Positions 9,298-17,110 of a stretch of 55,360 bases of DNA are shown here, in pieces (positions within the stretch are counted from its first letter, which is position 1; every line of letters begins with the position of its first letter). This stretch comes from Rhodoferax sp. OV413 (lineage in GTDB: Bacteria > Pseudomonadota > Gammaproteobacteria > Burkholderiales > Burkholderiaceae_C). The stretch is taken from the NCBI GenBank assembly GCA_945861785.1, contig CAMAWD010000036.1:1-55360 (forward strand). The letters are read 5' to 3'. A program made the translations under genes and the position numbers. The notes beneath the pieces were generated by a model. The model had not been told where the DNA came from and made no database searches. It saw only the letters and a program-made list of their open reading frames with translations.

Positions 9298-10313
9298 GCT
9301 GTTTCCTTGATGGGTTGGGATTCTTTGTCGCGCCCCGGGTACCAGGGTGTACGACCGCCGAGCACACCCGATTTCTGGATGATCTCGGCGACACTTTCTT
9401 CCTGGCGGTAAGCCATCACGTGGATGCCCGACACGCCCTTGATCTCGCGGATTTCCTGGATCAGGTCGATACACACCTGGCGGCCTTCGAACGCCTGCTT
9501 TTCGGCGCCGGCCACACGCTGGATGACGCTGTCAGGGATGTGGATGCCGGGCACGTTGGAGCGCATCCACTCGCCGGCCTTGGCCGAACGCAACGGCCCG
9601 ACACCGACCAGGATGAAGACCTTGCCCAGCAGGCCCAGGTCTTCCACCTTTTTCATGAACTCACGCAGACGTGGTACGTCGTAACAGTATTGCGTCTGCA
9701 CGAACTGGGCGCCGGCCTGCACCTTCTTGGCCAGGCGTTCGGCGCGCCACTCGAACGGCAGGCCGAACGGGTTGGCCGCGGCGCCCAGGAAAACCCGCGG
9801 TGCAAACGTGATCTTGCGCCCGCTCTGGAACTTGTGCTCGTCGCGCAGCGTGCGCCCGATGTCCAGCAGCGACATGCAGTCGAGGTCGAACACCGGCTTG
9901 GCCTGGGGGTGGTCGCCGGACTGCACACCGTCACCGGTCAGGCACAGGATGTTGCACACACCCATGGCCGCGCCACCCAGGATGTCGCCCTGGATCGCGA
10001 TGCGGTTCTTGTCACGACAAGATATTTGCATCACTGGTGCATAACCGACCTTGGTGAGCAGCGCGCAAACCGCCAGGCTCGACATGTGGCAGTTGGCCCC
10101 GCTGCCGTCGGTGGCGTTGATCGCGTCCACGTAACCGTCGAACACACGCGCCCGGCGGTAGACGTCGTCCGGGTCGGCCGAGTCGGGAGGGTCGAGTTCG
10201 GAGGTGACGGAGAAAACGCCCTTGCGCAACAAGCGCTCCAGGCGCCCGGGCGAGGTATGGCCCGGCAGGATGGGCAGCGGGTACCCGGGCACCGGTTCGT
10301 CTTCGAATTTCAC
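9294..10313 (-). CDS. metF: Methylenetetrahydrofolate reductase
   Basis: 339 residues of the MTHFR family. Core segments are SVTSELDPPDS, DAINATDGSGANCHMSS, ILCLTGDGVQSGDHPQAKPVFDLD and GAQFVQTQYCYD. It reduces methylene-THF to methyl-THF using FAD. It is longer and more divergent than E. coli MetF and is preceded by the short MTHFR C-terminal-domain protein, a pairing known from acetogens (MetF-MetV) where the partner mediates electron transfer. GTG 10313 overlaps the upstream TGA in a GTGA, the same arrangement as at the next junction. Confidence 0.9.
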   Translation of the reverse strand: MKFEDEPVPGYPLPILPGHTSPGRLERLLRKGVFSVTSELDPPDSADPDDVYRRARVFDGYVDAINATDGSGANCHMSSLAVCALLTKVGYAPVMQISCRDKNRIAIQGDILGGAAMGVCNILCLTGDGVQSGDHPQAKPVFDLDCMSLLDIGRTLRDEHKFQSGRKITFAPRVFLGAAANPFGLPFEWRAERLAKKVQAGAQFVQTQYCYDVPRLREFMKKVEDLGLLGKVFILVGVGPLRSAKAGEWMRSNVPGIHIPDSVIQRVAGAEKQAFEGRQVCIDLIQEIREIKGVSGIHVMAYRQEESVAEIIQKSGVLGGRTPWYPGRDKESQPIKETA

Positions 10314-10795
10314 GGTTTCACCCCCGCGCCCGCAGCTGCAGGCGCGCCAGCGGATTTGTCCCGGGCGATCTTGAGCAAGGTGGAGCGGCCCTGCAGCCGA
10401 CGGTCGACCGCAAACTGAACCACCTTGATCAACTGCTTGCCCTCCACCATGCGCTGGCTGCCCTCAAAGGCCTCGACCCAGACGCAGCGCATGTCGGGGT
10501 TGACCTCGCAGTTGCCGTTGGCACGCACACCGCCGCAGGGGCCGTTGCGCAGGTTCTTGGGGCAGTTCATCGGGCACGACATGCCGGTGGAACTGAGCGC
10601 GCACTGGCCGCACATCTGGCAGTCGAACATGAAACCCTTGAACACCTTCTCGGCCAGGGCCACCGGCTTTTCGAGGCGCCCGTAACCGATGCGGCTCCAC
10701 ACCGGATGCAGGGCCACGAACAGCCGTTCCACTGCGGCGTAGAAGATCTCCATGCCCCGGGCGTGCCGCACCGACCAGCGGCGCACCGCGTACAT
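10310..10795 (-). CDS. MTHFR C-terminal-domain (MetV-like) cysteine-rich protein
   Basis: 161 residues with a compact cysteine set, CQMCGQC, CPMNCPK, GPCGG and later single cysteines, matching the domain named methylenetetrahydrofolate reductase C-terminal (PF12225). In acetogens the equivalent MetV forms a complex with MetF and binds metal or FeS. The junction to the previous gene is TGATG (1-bp overlap) and to metF is GTGA (4-bp overlap), so the proteins are probably made in fixed ratio. A later start at ATG 10753 (MEIFYAAVER) is possible. The metal bound here is inferred only. Confidence 0.75.
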   Translation of the reverse strand: MYAVRRWSVRHARGMEIFYAAVERLFVALHPVWSRIGYGRLEKPVALAEKVFKGFMFDCQMCGQCALSSTGMSCPMNCPKNLRNGPCGGVRANGNCEVNPDMRCVWVEAFEGSQRMVEGKQLIKVVQFAVDRRLQGRSTLLKIARDKSAGAPAAAGAGVKP

Positions 10796-11136
10796 CAGGT
10801 GCCCCCAGCGTCCACCGGCGGCACGGCGCGGCCGGTGGGCACTTCCAGGCCGTGCGCGCGGATCAGGCGCAGCAAGTCGTCATCGGAGTACTTCGCCTCG
10901 ATGCGTGCTGCCTCGGCCGCCGCTTCGGCCTGGATGTCGTCGCCGCAGGCGATCGGCTCGGCGCGTTTCCAGTCCGCCAGGTAGGCGTCGGAGCCGGACT
11001 TGCCGGCGCGCATCGCGGCGCGGTCGACCGCCTCCTGGAAACGGTGGGAGAGCTGCACCTTGGCGGTTTCGCGGCCCTTTTTCACCAGCACCTGGGCTGG
11101 CACATCGCGCCAGGAAATCACAATCAGTTTTGCCAA
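10795..11136 (-). CDS. Small 'virulence factor'-domain protein
   Basis: A 113-residue hydrophilic protein beginning KLIVISWRDVPAQVLVKKGR and rich in charged residues, with no membrane segment. It matches my memory of the PF13769 'virulence factor' family, which recurs beside corrinoid and folate genes in alpha- and betaproteobacteria. Despite the name, its function is unknown. I infer the start at TTG 11136, which follows GAAGGAG at good spacing and overlaps the DUF1638 end by 13 bp. No ATG is available at the start of the conserved region. Confidence 0.6.
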   Translation of the reverse strand: MAKLIVISWRDVPAQVLVKKGRETAKVQLSHRFQEAVDRAAMRAGKSGSDAYLADWKRAEPIACGDDIQAEAAAEAARIEAKYSDDDLLRLIRAHGLEVPTGRAVPPVDAGGT

Positions 11137-11741
11137 AATACCACTCCTTCGCTTGCACGGCGCAAGCTGTGTTCCAGATCTCCGTAACCGGTCACGCGGT
11201 GTTCGAACGCAAGCCCCAGCCGCGCAGCCGCTGCGCGTGCATCGGCCAGCCGCTCGGGTGACTCCAGTTGCGACAGGTAGACCAGCCGGCGGTAGTTGCC
11301 GAAATACACTGGCAGCAACTCGGGGTGTTTGTCGATGCCCAGGCCCTGCATGATCAGGCGCTCGAAGTGCCAGGCCAGGAAATCGGTCAGGTAAAAGGTG
11401 CCGGGTTCGGCATCGGCCAACTCCGCAAAAACCGCGCTGCCGGCAAAAAATTCGTAACAATGCGCGCCGGGAATACGCTCCACGCCCTCTTCTCGCAGCA
11501 CCACATCGAGCAGGCCACCGGTGCCGCAATCGGCATACGCCACGAAGATCGAGGCATGCCGCGCCTTGTGCTGGCGGATCTTGTCGCGCACCGCAGCCGG
11601 GATTTTTTCGGGCCGGTTGTGCAACTCCGCGGGCAGGCAGGTCACCTCCAGGTGCGACCAGCCGTTGAGCCGCTGCAAGGCGACGATCTCGTGCGCCAGG
11701 GCCCCGCAGGCAATCACCAGGGTGGTCGCACGCTCGCCCAC
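11124..11741 (-). CDS. DUF1638 protein
   Basis: 205 residues. It begins TTLVIACGALAHEIVAL and contains CLPAELHNRPEKIP and VAYADCGTGG, the recognisable layout of DUF1638. Conserved cysteines (residues 12, 35 and 72) suggest metal or thiol chemistry, but the biochemical function is not established. Members cluster with corrinoid methyltransferases. The start is GTG 11741, preceded by AGGGAG, 17 bp after the corrinoid-protein stop. Context suggests a role in corrinoid loading, methyl transfer or assembly of the split system. Confidence 0.75.
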   Translation of the reverse strand: MGERATTLVIACGALAHEIVALQRLNGWSHLEVTCLPAELHNRPEKIPAAVRDKIRQHKARHASIFVAYADCGTGGLLDVVLREEGVERIPGAHCYEFFAGSAVFAELADAEPGTFYLTDFLAWHFERLIMQGLGIDKHPELLPVYFGNYRRLVYLSQLESPERLADARAAAARLGLAFEHRVTGYGDLEHSLRRASEGVVFWQN

Positions 11742-11757
11742 GGCCAGCTCCCTGGGC

Positions 11758-12456
11758 TTAACGCGCGGCGCGCCGCGCGGCGATCAGCGTCTTGGCGGTT
11801 TCCACGGCGATGCCGGCGTCGCGGCAATAGGCATCGGCGCCAACCGCCCGGCCGAACTCCTCGTTCAGCGGTGCACCGCCAACCAGCACGATGTAGTCGT
11901 CGCGCAGGCCTTTTTCCTTCAGGGTGTCGATGACCACCTTCATGTAGGGCATGGTGGTGGTCAGCAGCGCGGACAGGCCCAGGATGTCGGGCTTGTGCTC
12001 TTCGAGCGCCGCGAGGTATTTGTCCACCGGGTTGTTGATGCCCAGGTCGATGACCTCGAAACCGGCGCCTTCCATCATCATGCCGACCAGGTTCTTGCCG
12101 ATGTCGTGGATGTCGCCCTTCACGGTACCGATCACCATCTTGCCGATGGGTTCGACACCGGTCTCGGCCAGCAGGGGCCGCAGGATCTCCATGCCACCCT
12201 TCATCGCGTTGGCGGCCAGCAGCACCTCGGGCACAAACAGGATGCCGTCACGGAAGTCGACACCGACGATGCGCATGCCTTCGACCAGCGCGTCGTCCAG
12301 CACCTTGGCCGCCGACCAGCCGCGCCCGAGCAGGATGTTGGTGGCCTCCACAACCTCCTCGCGCAGACCGTTGTACAGGTCGTCGTGCACCTGTTCCGTC
12401 AACTCCTCGTCGTTCAGGGTGTTCAGGTCCAGGTCGTCGTCAAATTCTTCAGCCAT
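11758..12456 (-). CDS. Corrinoid (B12-binding) methyl carrier protein
   Basis: 232 residues. An N-terminal helical cap domain (about 15-105) is followed by a B12-binding Rossmann domain with DIHDIGKN at 115-122, where H117 is the lower cobalt ligand, then LSALLTT and VGGAPL. This is the architecture of MetH modules 3a/3b and of MtgC/MttC-type carriers. It is the first gene of the operon, preceded by GAGGACC and ATG 12456. Its partners in the run are the methyl-folate transferase, the RamA-like activator and the homocysteine methyltransferase. Confidence 0.93.
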   Translation of the reverse strand: MAEEFDDDLDLNTLNDEELTEQVHDDLYNGLREEVVEATNILLGRGWSAAKVLDDALVEGMRIVGVDFRDGILFVPEVLLAANAMKGGMEILRPLLAETGVEPIGKMVIGTVKGDIHDIGKNLVGMMMEGAGFEVIDLGINNPVDKYLAALEEHKPDILGLSALLTTTMPYMKVVIDTLKEKGLRDDYIVLVGGAPLNEEFGRAVGADAYCRDAGIAVETAKTLIAARRAAR

Positions 12457-12745
12457 GGTGCAGGTCCTCGGGGTTCTCTCACAGGTGGGAAGGCGTCGCG
12501 GATGCAGGCAACGGCGTTGCGGAAATGGTACGGGGCGACCCCGGAGCCATCTGACAGATTAGCGACTTGGGGTTGTCGCCGGGCGACATGCGCGGGGGGC
12601 ATCAGGCCCATGAGTCCAGCGCATGGCGAGTCGTTCCGACTGCACTGACGGTCGCATGCAGACAACCGAAGGACCTGCCTGTGCCTACACTGCCCCCCAC
12701 GGCGCCCGCGCCATATTTCTTCTTTTCAGCAGGAAGTCCCACACC
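12457..12745. promoter_or_regulatory. Divergent intergenic region, corrinoid operon / purU
   Basis: The 289 bp between the corrinoid-protein start and the purU start must hold promoters for both directions. A 6-bp inverted repeat GTCGCC-G-GGCGAC lies at 12575-12587 and could be an operator. I saw no cobalamin-riboswitch B12 box and no clear SAH-riboswitch core, and no convincing sigma70 hexamer pair. Confidence 0.4.
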
Positions 12746-13621
12746 ATGTCCGTACATCTGGAAGGCAAACCCCACTACATCCTCAACGCGACCTGTGACA
12801 GCCGGCTGGGCACGGTGGCTGCCGTGTCAGGCTTTCTGGCCTCGCGCCAGTGTTACATCACGGAGATGCAACAGTTCGACGATGTGATCAGCGGCCGCTT
12901 TTTTGTGCGCATCAACTTTTATGGCGAACCGGGCGAGACCCCCTCGATCGACGTCCTGCGCGAGCAATTCCAGGATGTGGCGCGGCGTGAGCAGATGGAA
13001 TGGGCCATTTACGACGCAGAAAAACGCCCGCGCGTGCTGATCATGGTGTCCAAGTTCGACCATTGCCTGGACGACCTGCTGTACCGCCACCGCACCGGCG
13101 AGCTGAAGATGGACATTGCGGCCGTGGTGTCCAACCACCCGGACCTGCGCCAGATGGTCGAGAACCACGGCATCGAATACATCCACTTGCCCGTCACAGC
13201 CGACACCAAGCCGCAACAGGAGGCCAAACTGCTGGAGATCGTCGCCAAGACCAACACCGACCTGGTGGTGCTGGCGCGTTACATGCAAGTGCTCTCCAAC
13301 GACCTGTGCCGCCAGCTGCGCGGCAGGGCCATGAACATCCACCACTCGTTCCTGCCCGGCTTCAAGGGTGCCAAGCCCTACCACCAGGCCCATGAGCGCG
13401 GTGTCAAACTCACCGGCGCCACCGCCCACTACGTGACCGCCGACCTCGACGAGGGCCCGATCATCGAGCAGATCGTCGAGCGCGTGGACCACACCTACAC
13501 GCCCGAGAAACTGGCCGCTGCGGGGCGCGATTCGGAATGCCGGGCATTGGCCAATGCGGTGCGGTTCCATATCGAGCACCGGGTGTTCCTGAATGGCGGG
13601 CGCACGGTGGTGTTCCGGTAA
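12746..13621 (+). CDS. purU: Formyltetrahydrofolate deformylase
   Basis: 291 residues: an N-terminal ACT domain (YILNATCDSRLGTVAAVSGFL) and a C-terminal formyltransferase-like domain with the catalytic region MNIHHSFLPGFKGAKPY and DLDEGPIIEQ. It hydrolyses 10-formyl-THF to formate and free THF. Next to a demethylation pathway it would regenerate THF when oxidised C1 units accumulate, and PurU genes commonly sit near betaine or sarcosine catabolism. ATG 12746 follows AGGAAG. It is divergent from the corrinoid operon. Confidence 0.93.
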   Translation: MSVHLEGKPHYILNATCDSRLGTVAAVSGFLASRQCYITEMQQFDDVISGRFFVRINFYGEPGETPSIDVLREQFQDVARREQMEWAIYDAEKRPRVLIMVSKFDHCLDDLLYRHRTGELKMDIAAVVSNHPDLRQMVENHGIEYIHLPVTADTKPQQEAKLLEIVAKTNTDLVVLARYMQVLSNDLCRQLRGRAMNIHHSFLPGFKGAKPYHQAHERGVKLTGATAHYVTADLDEGPIIEQIVERVDHTYTPEKLAAAGRDSECRALANAVRFHIEHRVFLNGGRTVVFR

Positions 13622-13694
13622 CACGCCGGTATCGCCGTTGGCCGCTCCGACCGGCGCTGCCCGACCATGGCCAAATCCAGGCACAGGCCCGCTC

Positions 13695-14756
13695 TCAGGT
13701 CGCCGGGTCGCGCAACTCCCACCGGATCTTGTCGATGCCGGCCAGCACTTCGGGTGACAGTGACCGGCCCCAGACATCCAGGTTCTCGTCCAGGTGCGCG
13801 GGTGAAGTCACGCCGATGATGGTGCTGGCGACGCGCCAGTTGGTGTAGCAGAAGGCCAGCGCCATCTGTGCCGGCGTCAGCCCGTGGGCGCGCGCCAGTG
13901 CGTTGTAGCGGCGCGCGGCTGCCAGCGATTCGGCGCGGCCCCAGCGCTGCTTTCGCACAGACGCGTACCGGGTGATACGCGCCTGCGAGGGGGCGCCAGG
14001 CCCTTCGGTGCCGCTGGCATCGTACTTGCCGGTCAGCAGGCCGACGCCGAGCGGCGAATAACCCAACAGGGATACACCCAGCCGGTGCATGGTCTCATCC
14101 AGGCCGTTGTCGACCGCGCGGTTGAGCAGGCAGTAGGTGTTTTGCACCGACGCCACCCGCGGCAGTTGGTGCTGTTCGGCCAGGCGCACGAACTCGTGCA
14201 CGCCGTACGGTGTCTCGTTCGACAGCCCGATGTAGCGCACCTTGCCGGCCTGGACCAACCGGCCCAGCGCCTCGAGTTGCGTATGGATGGACGTCTGCGA
14301 CCGCTCCTTGGCGGGGTCGTAATCGAGCATGCCGAACGACGGCACATGGCGCTCCGGCCAGTGGATCTGGTAGAGGTCGATCACATCCGTCTTGAGCCGC
14401 CGGAGCGAGCCTTCGCACGACGCGGTGATGTCGTCCGCCGTCATGCCGTCACCCGCGCGCACCCACGGCATTCCGCGCGACGGCCCCGCCACCTTGGTGG
14501 CCAGCACCAGTTTCTGGCGCGCGCCGGGCGTCGCGGCAAACCAGTTGCCGATGATGGTTTCGGTGGCACCGAAGGTTTCTGCACGTGTCGGCACCGAATA
14601 CATCTCTGCGGTGTCGATGAAGTTGATGCCGCGCTCCAGCGCGCGCCCGAGGATGGCGTGGGACGTGGCCTCGTCGACCTGCTCACCAAAGGTCATGGTG
14701 CCCAGGCAGATGGGGGTGACGCGCAGATCGCTCTGGCCGAGTTGGACGTGGTTCAT
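13695..14756 (-). CDS. Aldo/keto reductase, Tas-like
   Basis: 353 residues, an NADP(H)-dependent aldo/keto reductase barrel of the Tas subfamily. Landmarks are LGTMTFGEQVDEA, NFIDTAEMYSVP (catalytic D and Y), VLATKVAGPSRG (catalytic K) and LYQIHWPERHVP (catalytic H). The natural substrate is unknown; aldehydes or ketones are expected. It is convergent with purU and divergent from the epoxide hydrolase gene, with 192 bp between the two divergent starts. It is probably monocistronic. Confidence 0.88.
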   Translation of the reverse strand: MNHVQLGQSDLRVTPICLGTMTFGEQVDEATSHAILGRALERGINFIDTAEMYSVPTRAETFGATETIIGNWFAATPGARQKLVLATKVAGPSRGMPWVRAGDGMTADDITASCEGSLRRLKTDVIDLYQIHWPERHVPSFGMLDYDPAKERSQTSIHTQLEALGRLVQAGKVRYIGLSNETPYGVHEFVRLAEQHQLPRVASVQNTYCLLNRAVDNGLDETMHRLGVSLLGYSPLGVGLLTGKYDASGTEGPGAPSQARITRYASVRKQRWGRAESLAAARRYNALARAHGLTPAQMALAFCYTNWRVASTIIGVTSPAHLDENLDVWGRSLSPEVLAGIDKIRWELRDPAT

Positions 14757-14948
14757 GGTGGAGGCTTGTGCGGGGATCGGAGGTTCCGCAGTTTACGGCC
14801 AACGTTGGGTGCGGCCGCCCTGGGGGCCTGCGCCTTTGGTGCAGCAACTGTCCGTCTGCCTGCCACGGCCCGTTTCACGGCGCGACGCCGCATGCCACGG
14901 GTCACGCATCACAATACATTCTGCCCCGAAACCCACGAGGAACCAGCC

Positions 14949-16088
14949 ATGAACACCGACATCCGGCCTTTTCGCATCGCCGTTGCAGACGCCGTGCTGG
15001 TGGACCTGCAGGCGCGCCTGCGCAACACCCGCTGGCCCGAGGCCGAATTGGTGGGCGACTGGAGCCAGGGCGCCCCGCTGGCATGGATCCAGGACATCTG
15101 CCGCTACTGGGCGCAAGGCTACGACTGGCGCGCACGCGAGGCGGCGCTGAACCGGTTCGCGCAGTTCACCACGCTGCTCGACGGGCTTGACCTGCACTTC
15201 CTGCATGTGCGTTCGCCGCACGCCGGCGCGATGCCGCTGCTCATCACCCATGGCTGGCCCGGCTCGGTGGTGGAGTTCCACAAGGTGATCGAGCCGCTCA
15301 CCGACCCCACACGTTTCGGCGGCAGCGCGGCCGACGCTTTCCATGTGGTGTGTCCCTCGTTGCCGGGCTTCGGGTTCTCGGGCAAACCCGCCACCACCGG
15401 TTGGGGGGTGGAGCGTATTGCGCGCGCTTTCATGGCACTGATGGGTCGCCTCGGTTATGCACGGTACGGAGCACAGGGCGGCGACTGGGGTTCGGCCGTG
15501 ACCGCCACCATCGGTGCGCTCGACCCGGAGCATTGCGCGGGCATCCACGTCACTTTGGCCATGAACACGCCGCCCAAGGTGGAGGGTGAACCCACGGCCG
15601 AAGAACAGCGTGCGCTGAAAGGCCTGGACCACTACCGCAAATGGGATTCGGGTTATTCGATGCAGCAGGCGACACGCCCGCAAACCCTGGCCTACGGGCT
15701 GACCGACTCACCGGCGGGCCAGGCCGCCTGGATCCTGGAAAAATTCTGGGCCTGGACCGACTGCGACGGCCACCCCGAGAACATCTTCACGCGCGATGAA
15801 CTGCTCGACAACCTGATGCTGTACTGGGTGACGGCCTCGGCGGCCTCGTCGGCGCGCCTGTACTGGGAGAGTTTCGGCAAGGGCGCGAAAGGCCCGACGA
15901 TCGATGTGCCGACCGGCGTGGCGGTGTTCCCCAAGGAAATCGTGACCCCGGTGCGCAGCTGGATGGCACCCAGGTTCAGCAACATCCGGCACTGGAAGGA
16001 AATGCCCCGGGGCGGGCACTTTGCCGCGTTCGAGCAACCGGAACTATTTGTCGCGGAAGTGCGGGATTTTTTTCGGACTGTGCGTTGA
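14949..16088 (+). CDS. Epoxide hydrolase (alpha/beta, N-terminal EHN domain)
   Basis: 379 residues. The N-terminal epoxide hydrolase domain (about 1-110) leads into an alpha/beta hydrolase core with oxyanion motif HGWPGS at 101-106, nucleophile D179 in QGGDWGS and a C-terminal catalytic His in RGGHFAAFEQP. It opens epoxides to diols. ATG 14949 follows GAGGAACC. The last 76 bp of the gene region (16016-16091) reappear with 8-10 differences at 16972-17047, so the 3' end is duplicated around the next two genes. Confidence 0.9.
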   Translation: MNTDIRPFRIAVADAVLVDLQARLRNTRWPEAELVGDWSQGAPLAWIQDICRYWAQGYDWRAREAALNRFAQFTTLLDGLDLHFLHVRSPHAGAMPLLITHGWPGSVVEFHKVIEPLTDPTRFGGSAADAFHVVCPSLPGFGFSGKPATTGWGVERIARAFMALMGRLGYARYGAQGGDWGSAVTATIGALDPEHCAGIHVTLAMNTPPKVEGEPTAEEQRALKGLDHYRKWDSGYSMQQATRPQTLAYGLTDSPAGQAAWILEKFWAWTDCDGHPENIFTRDELLDNLMLYWVTASAASSARLYWESFGKGAKGPTIDVPTGVAVFPKEIVTPVRSWMAPRFSNIRHWKEMPRGGHFAAFEQPELFVAEVRDFFRTVR

Positions 16089-16091
16089 GGT
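16016..16091 (+). repeat. Epoxide hydrolase 3'-end repeat, copy 1
   Basis: This is the 3' end of the epoxide hydrolase gene, starting at GCACTTTGCCGCGTTCGAGC and including the stop. It is a direct repeat of 16972-17047. The two copies encode AAFEQPELFVAEVR followed by DFFRTVR-stop here and EFFRAVR-stop in copy 2. Confidence 0.85.
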
Positions 16092-16109
16092 CTCTGCCAT
16101 ACTTGGACC

Positions 16110-16352
16110 ATGCGAATCGTCGGAAGTACCAGGATTCCCGGCCCTGCCTTGTTGCCCAGCGCACGGGCATTGGTCGCGGCGCGCGCACACCAGCAATCCG
16201 GCCTCGCCTTGGCTGCCGTTCCGACCACGGGCATTCGCTATGGCATCTACCGTTTTGCATCGCACGAAGACATGAACCGCGCCTCCGATGAAGCATTGAC
16301 CCTCGCAATTCGACTCAACGCCCGGGCACGCAAATTCGATGCAAACGTCTGA
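16110..16352 (+). CDS. Hypothetical 80-residue protein upstream of nucleotidyltransferase
   Basis: An 80-residue basic protein (start MRIVGSTRIPGPALL, end ARARKFDANV) that I do not recognise. It ends 2 bp before the nucleotidyltransferase ATG, so the two are likely co-translated. No strong Shine-Dalgarno precedes ATG 16110. Small partners ahead of MNT-type nucleotidyltransferases are often antitoxins or target-binding subunits, which makes a toxin-antitoxin role possible but unproven. It could also be a spurious ORF. Confidence 0.45.
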   Translation: MRIVGSTRIPGPALLPSARALVAARAHQQSGLALAAVPTTGIRYGIYRFASHEDMNRASDEALTLAIRLNARARKFDANV

Positions 16353-16354
16353 GC

Positions 16355-16846
16355 ATGACTCAAGAAGCACAGGGCACCGCCCGACCAGCCAGTGTTGAAG
16401 ACCTCAAGCTGCTGCTTGGCGCATTGCACGACAACGGTGTTGAATATCTCCTGATTGGTGGTTACGCCTTGTACGCGCTGGGTTACCAGCGTGGTACGGT
16501 GGACATCGATATCGTCGTGCAGCCTACCCTTGAGCAGGGAGAAAAGGTACGGCACGCGCTGTTGATGTTGCCTGAGGGCGTCGCGAAGGATCTGGATCCC
16601 GCCTGGTTCCCGGAAGGTGAGACGATCCGCGTTGCCGACGCCTTTGTCGTTGACCTGATGTTCAACGCCTGCGGAGAAACATACCAGTCACTCTTGCCGT
16701 ATGCGGTAACCATCGACTTCGAAGGCGTACAGGTAAGGACACTGAACCTCGAAGGTCTGCTAAAAACCAAGCAGACCTCGCGCGACAAGGATAAGCTCGA
16801 CCGGCTGATTCTCGAGCGCGCGCTGGATGCTGGCAAAGAAGGTTGA
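16355..16846 (+). CDS. MNT-type nucleotidyltransferase
   Basis: 163 residues with the minimal nucleotidyltransferase signature: LLIGGYALYALGYQRGTVDI contains the GG-x(n)-DxD motif, with a third acidic residue at VVDLMF. It is similar in size to stand-alone proteins of the AbiEii/DUF6036 kind, which transfer nucleotides to RNA or protein and serve as toxins or in phage defence. Its lower GC content and the flanking duplication of the epoxide hydrolase 3' end suggest it was acquired together with the 80-residue ORF before it. Confidence 0.75.
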   Translation: MTQEAQGTARPASVEDLKLLLGALHDNGVEYLLIGGYALYALGYQRGTVDIDIVVQPTLEQGEKVRHALLMLPEGVAKDLDPAWFPEGETIRVADAFVVDLMFNACGETYQSLLPYAVTIDFEGVQVRTLNLEGLLKTKQTSRDKDKLDRLILERALDAGKEG

Positions 16847-16899
16847 GCCCGCGCGGGACTTACATGCCGGTTTGGGTGGTTTCAAGAAGGGCCTTCTCA

Positions 16900-16929
16900 G
16901 CGTGACGCTCGCCCGTCATGGCGTCACGC
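16900..16929. repeat. 9-bp stem hairpin
   Basis: GCGTGACGC (16900-16908) and GCGTCACGC (16921-16929) form a perfect 9-bp stem with a 12-nt loop, downstream of the nucleotidyltransferase gene. There is no following T-run on either strand, so it is not a classical terminator. It may mark the end of the inserted module. Confidence 0.5.
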
Positions 16930-16971
16930 TCGCAAATGTCCTCGGCGCCATGTCGACCAGCACGAAGAAGC

Positions 16972-17047
16972 GCACTTTGCCGCGTTCGAGCAACCGGAAC
17001 TCTTTGTCGCGGAAGTGCGGGAGTTTTTCCGGGCAGTGCGGTAAGGT
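16972..17047 (+). repeat. Epoxide hydrolase 3'-end repeat, copy 2
   Basis: A direct repeat of the epoxide hydrolase C-terminal coding end, with stop codon TAA at 17042-17044. Most differences from copy 1 fall at third codon positions or make conservative changes (D/E, T/A), so it looks like a true homologous coding end rather than a recent copy. The rest of that gene copy is absent. It bounds the 956-bp unit with the 80-residue ORF and nucleotidyltransferase. Confidence 0.8.
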
Positions 17048-17110
17048 CGCCCGGACCAGGTAGCGGCGTCCCGACCGCAGCCCGTTTTCTTACCCAGCAC
17101 ACAGCCCGCC

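Noticed and set aside
12457-12745. Cobalamin or SAH riboswitch before the corrinoid operon
   Set aside because: No B12-box or SAH-riboswitch core could be found on the minus strand. Only a short palindrome and small hairpins are visible.
16900-16929. 9-bp stem as a Rho-independent terminator of the nucleotidyltransferase gene
   Set aside because: There is no T-run after the stem on either strand. It is kept only as a hairpin.
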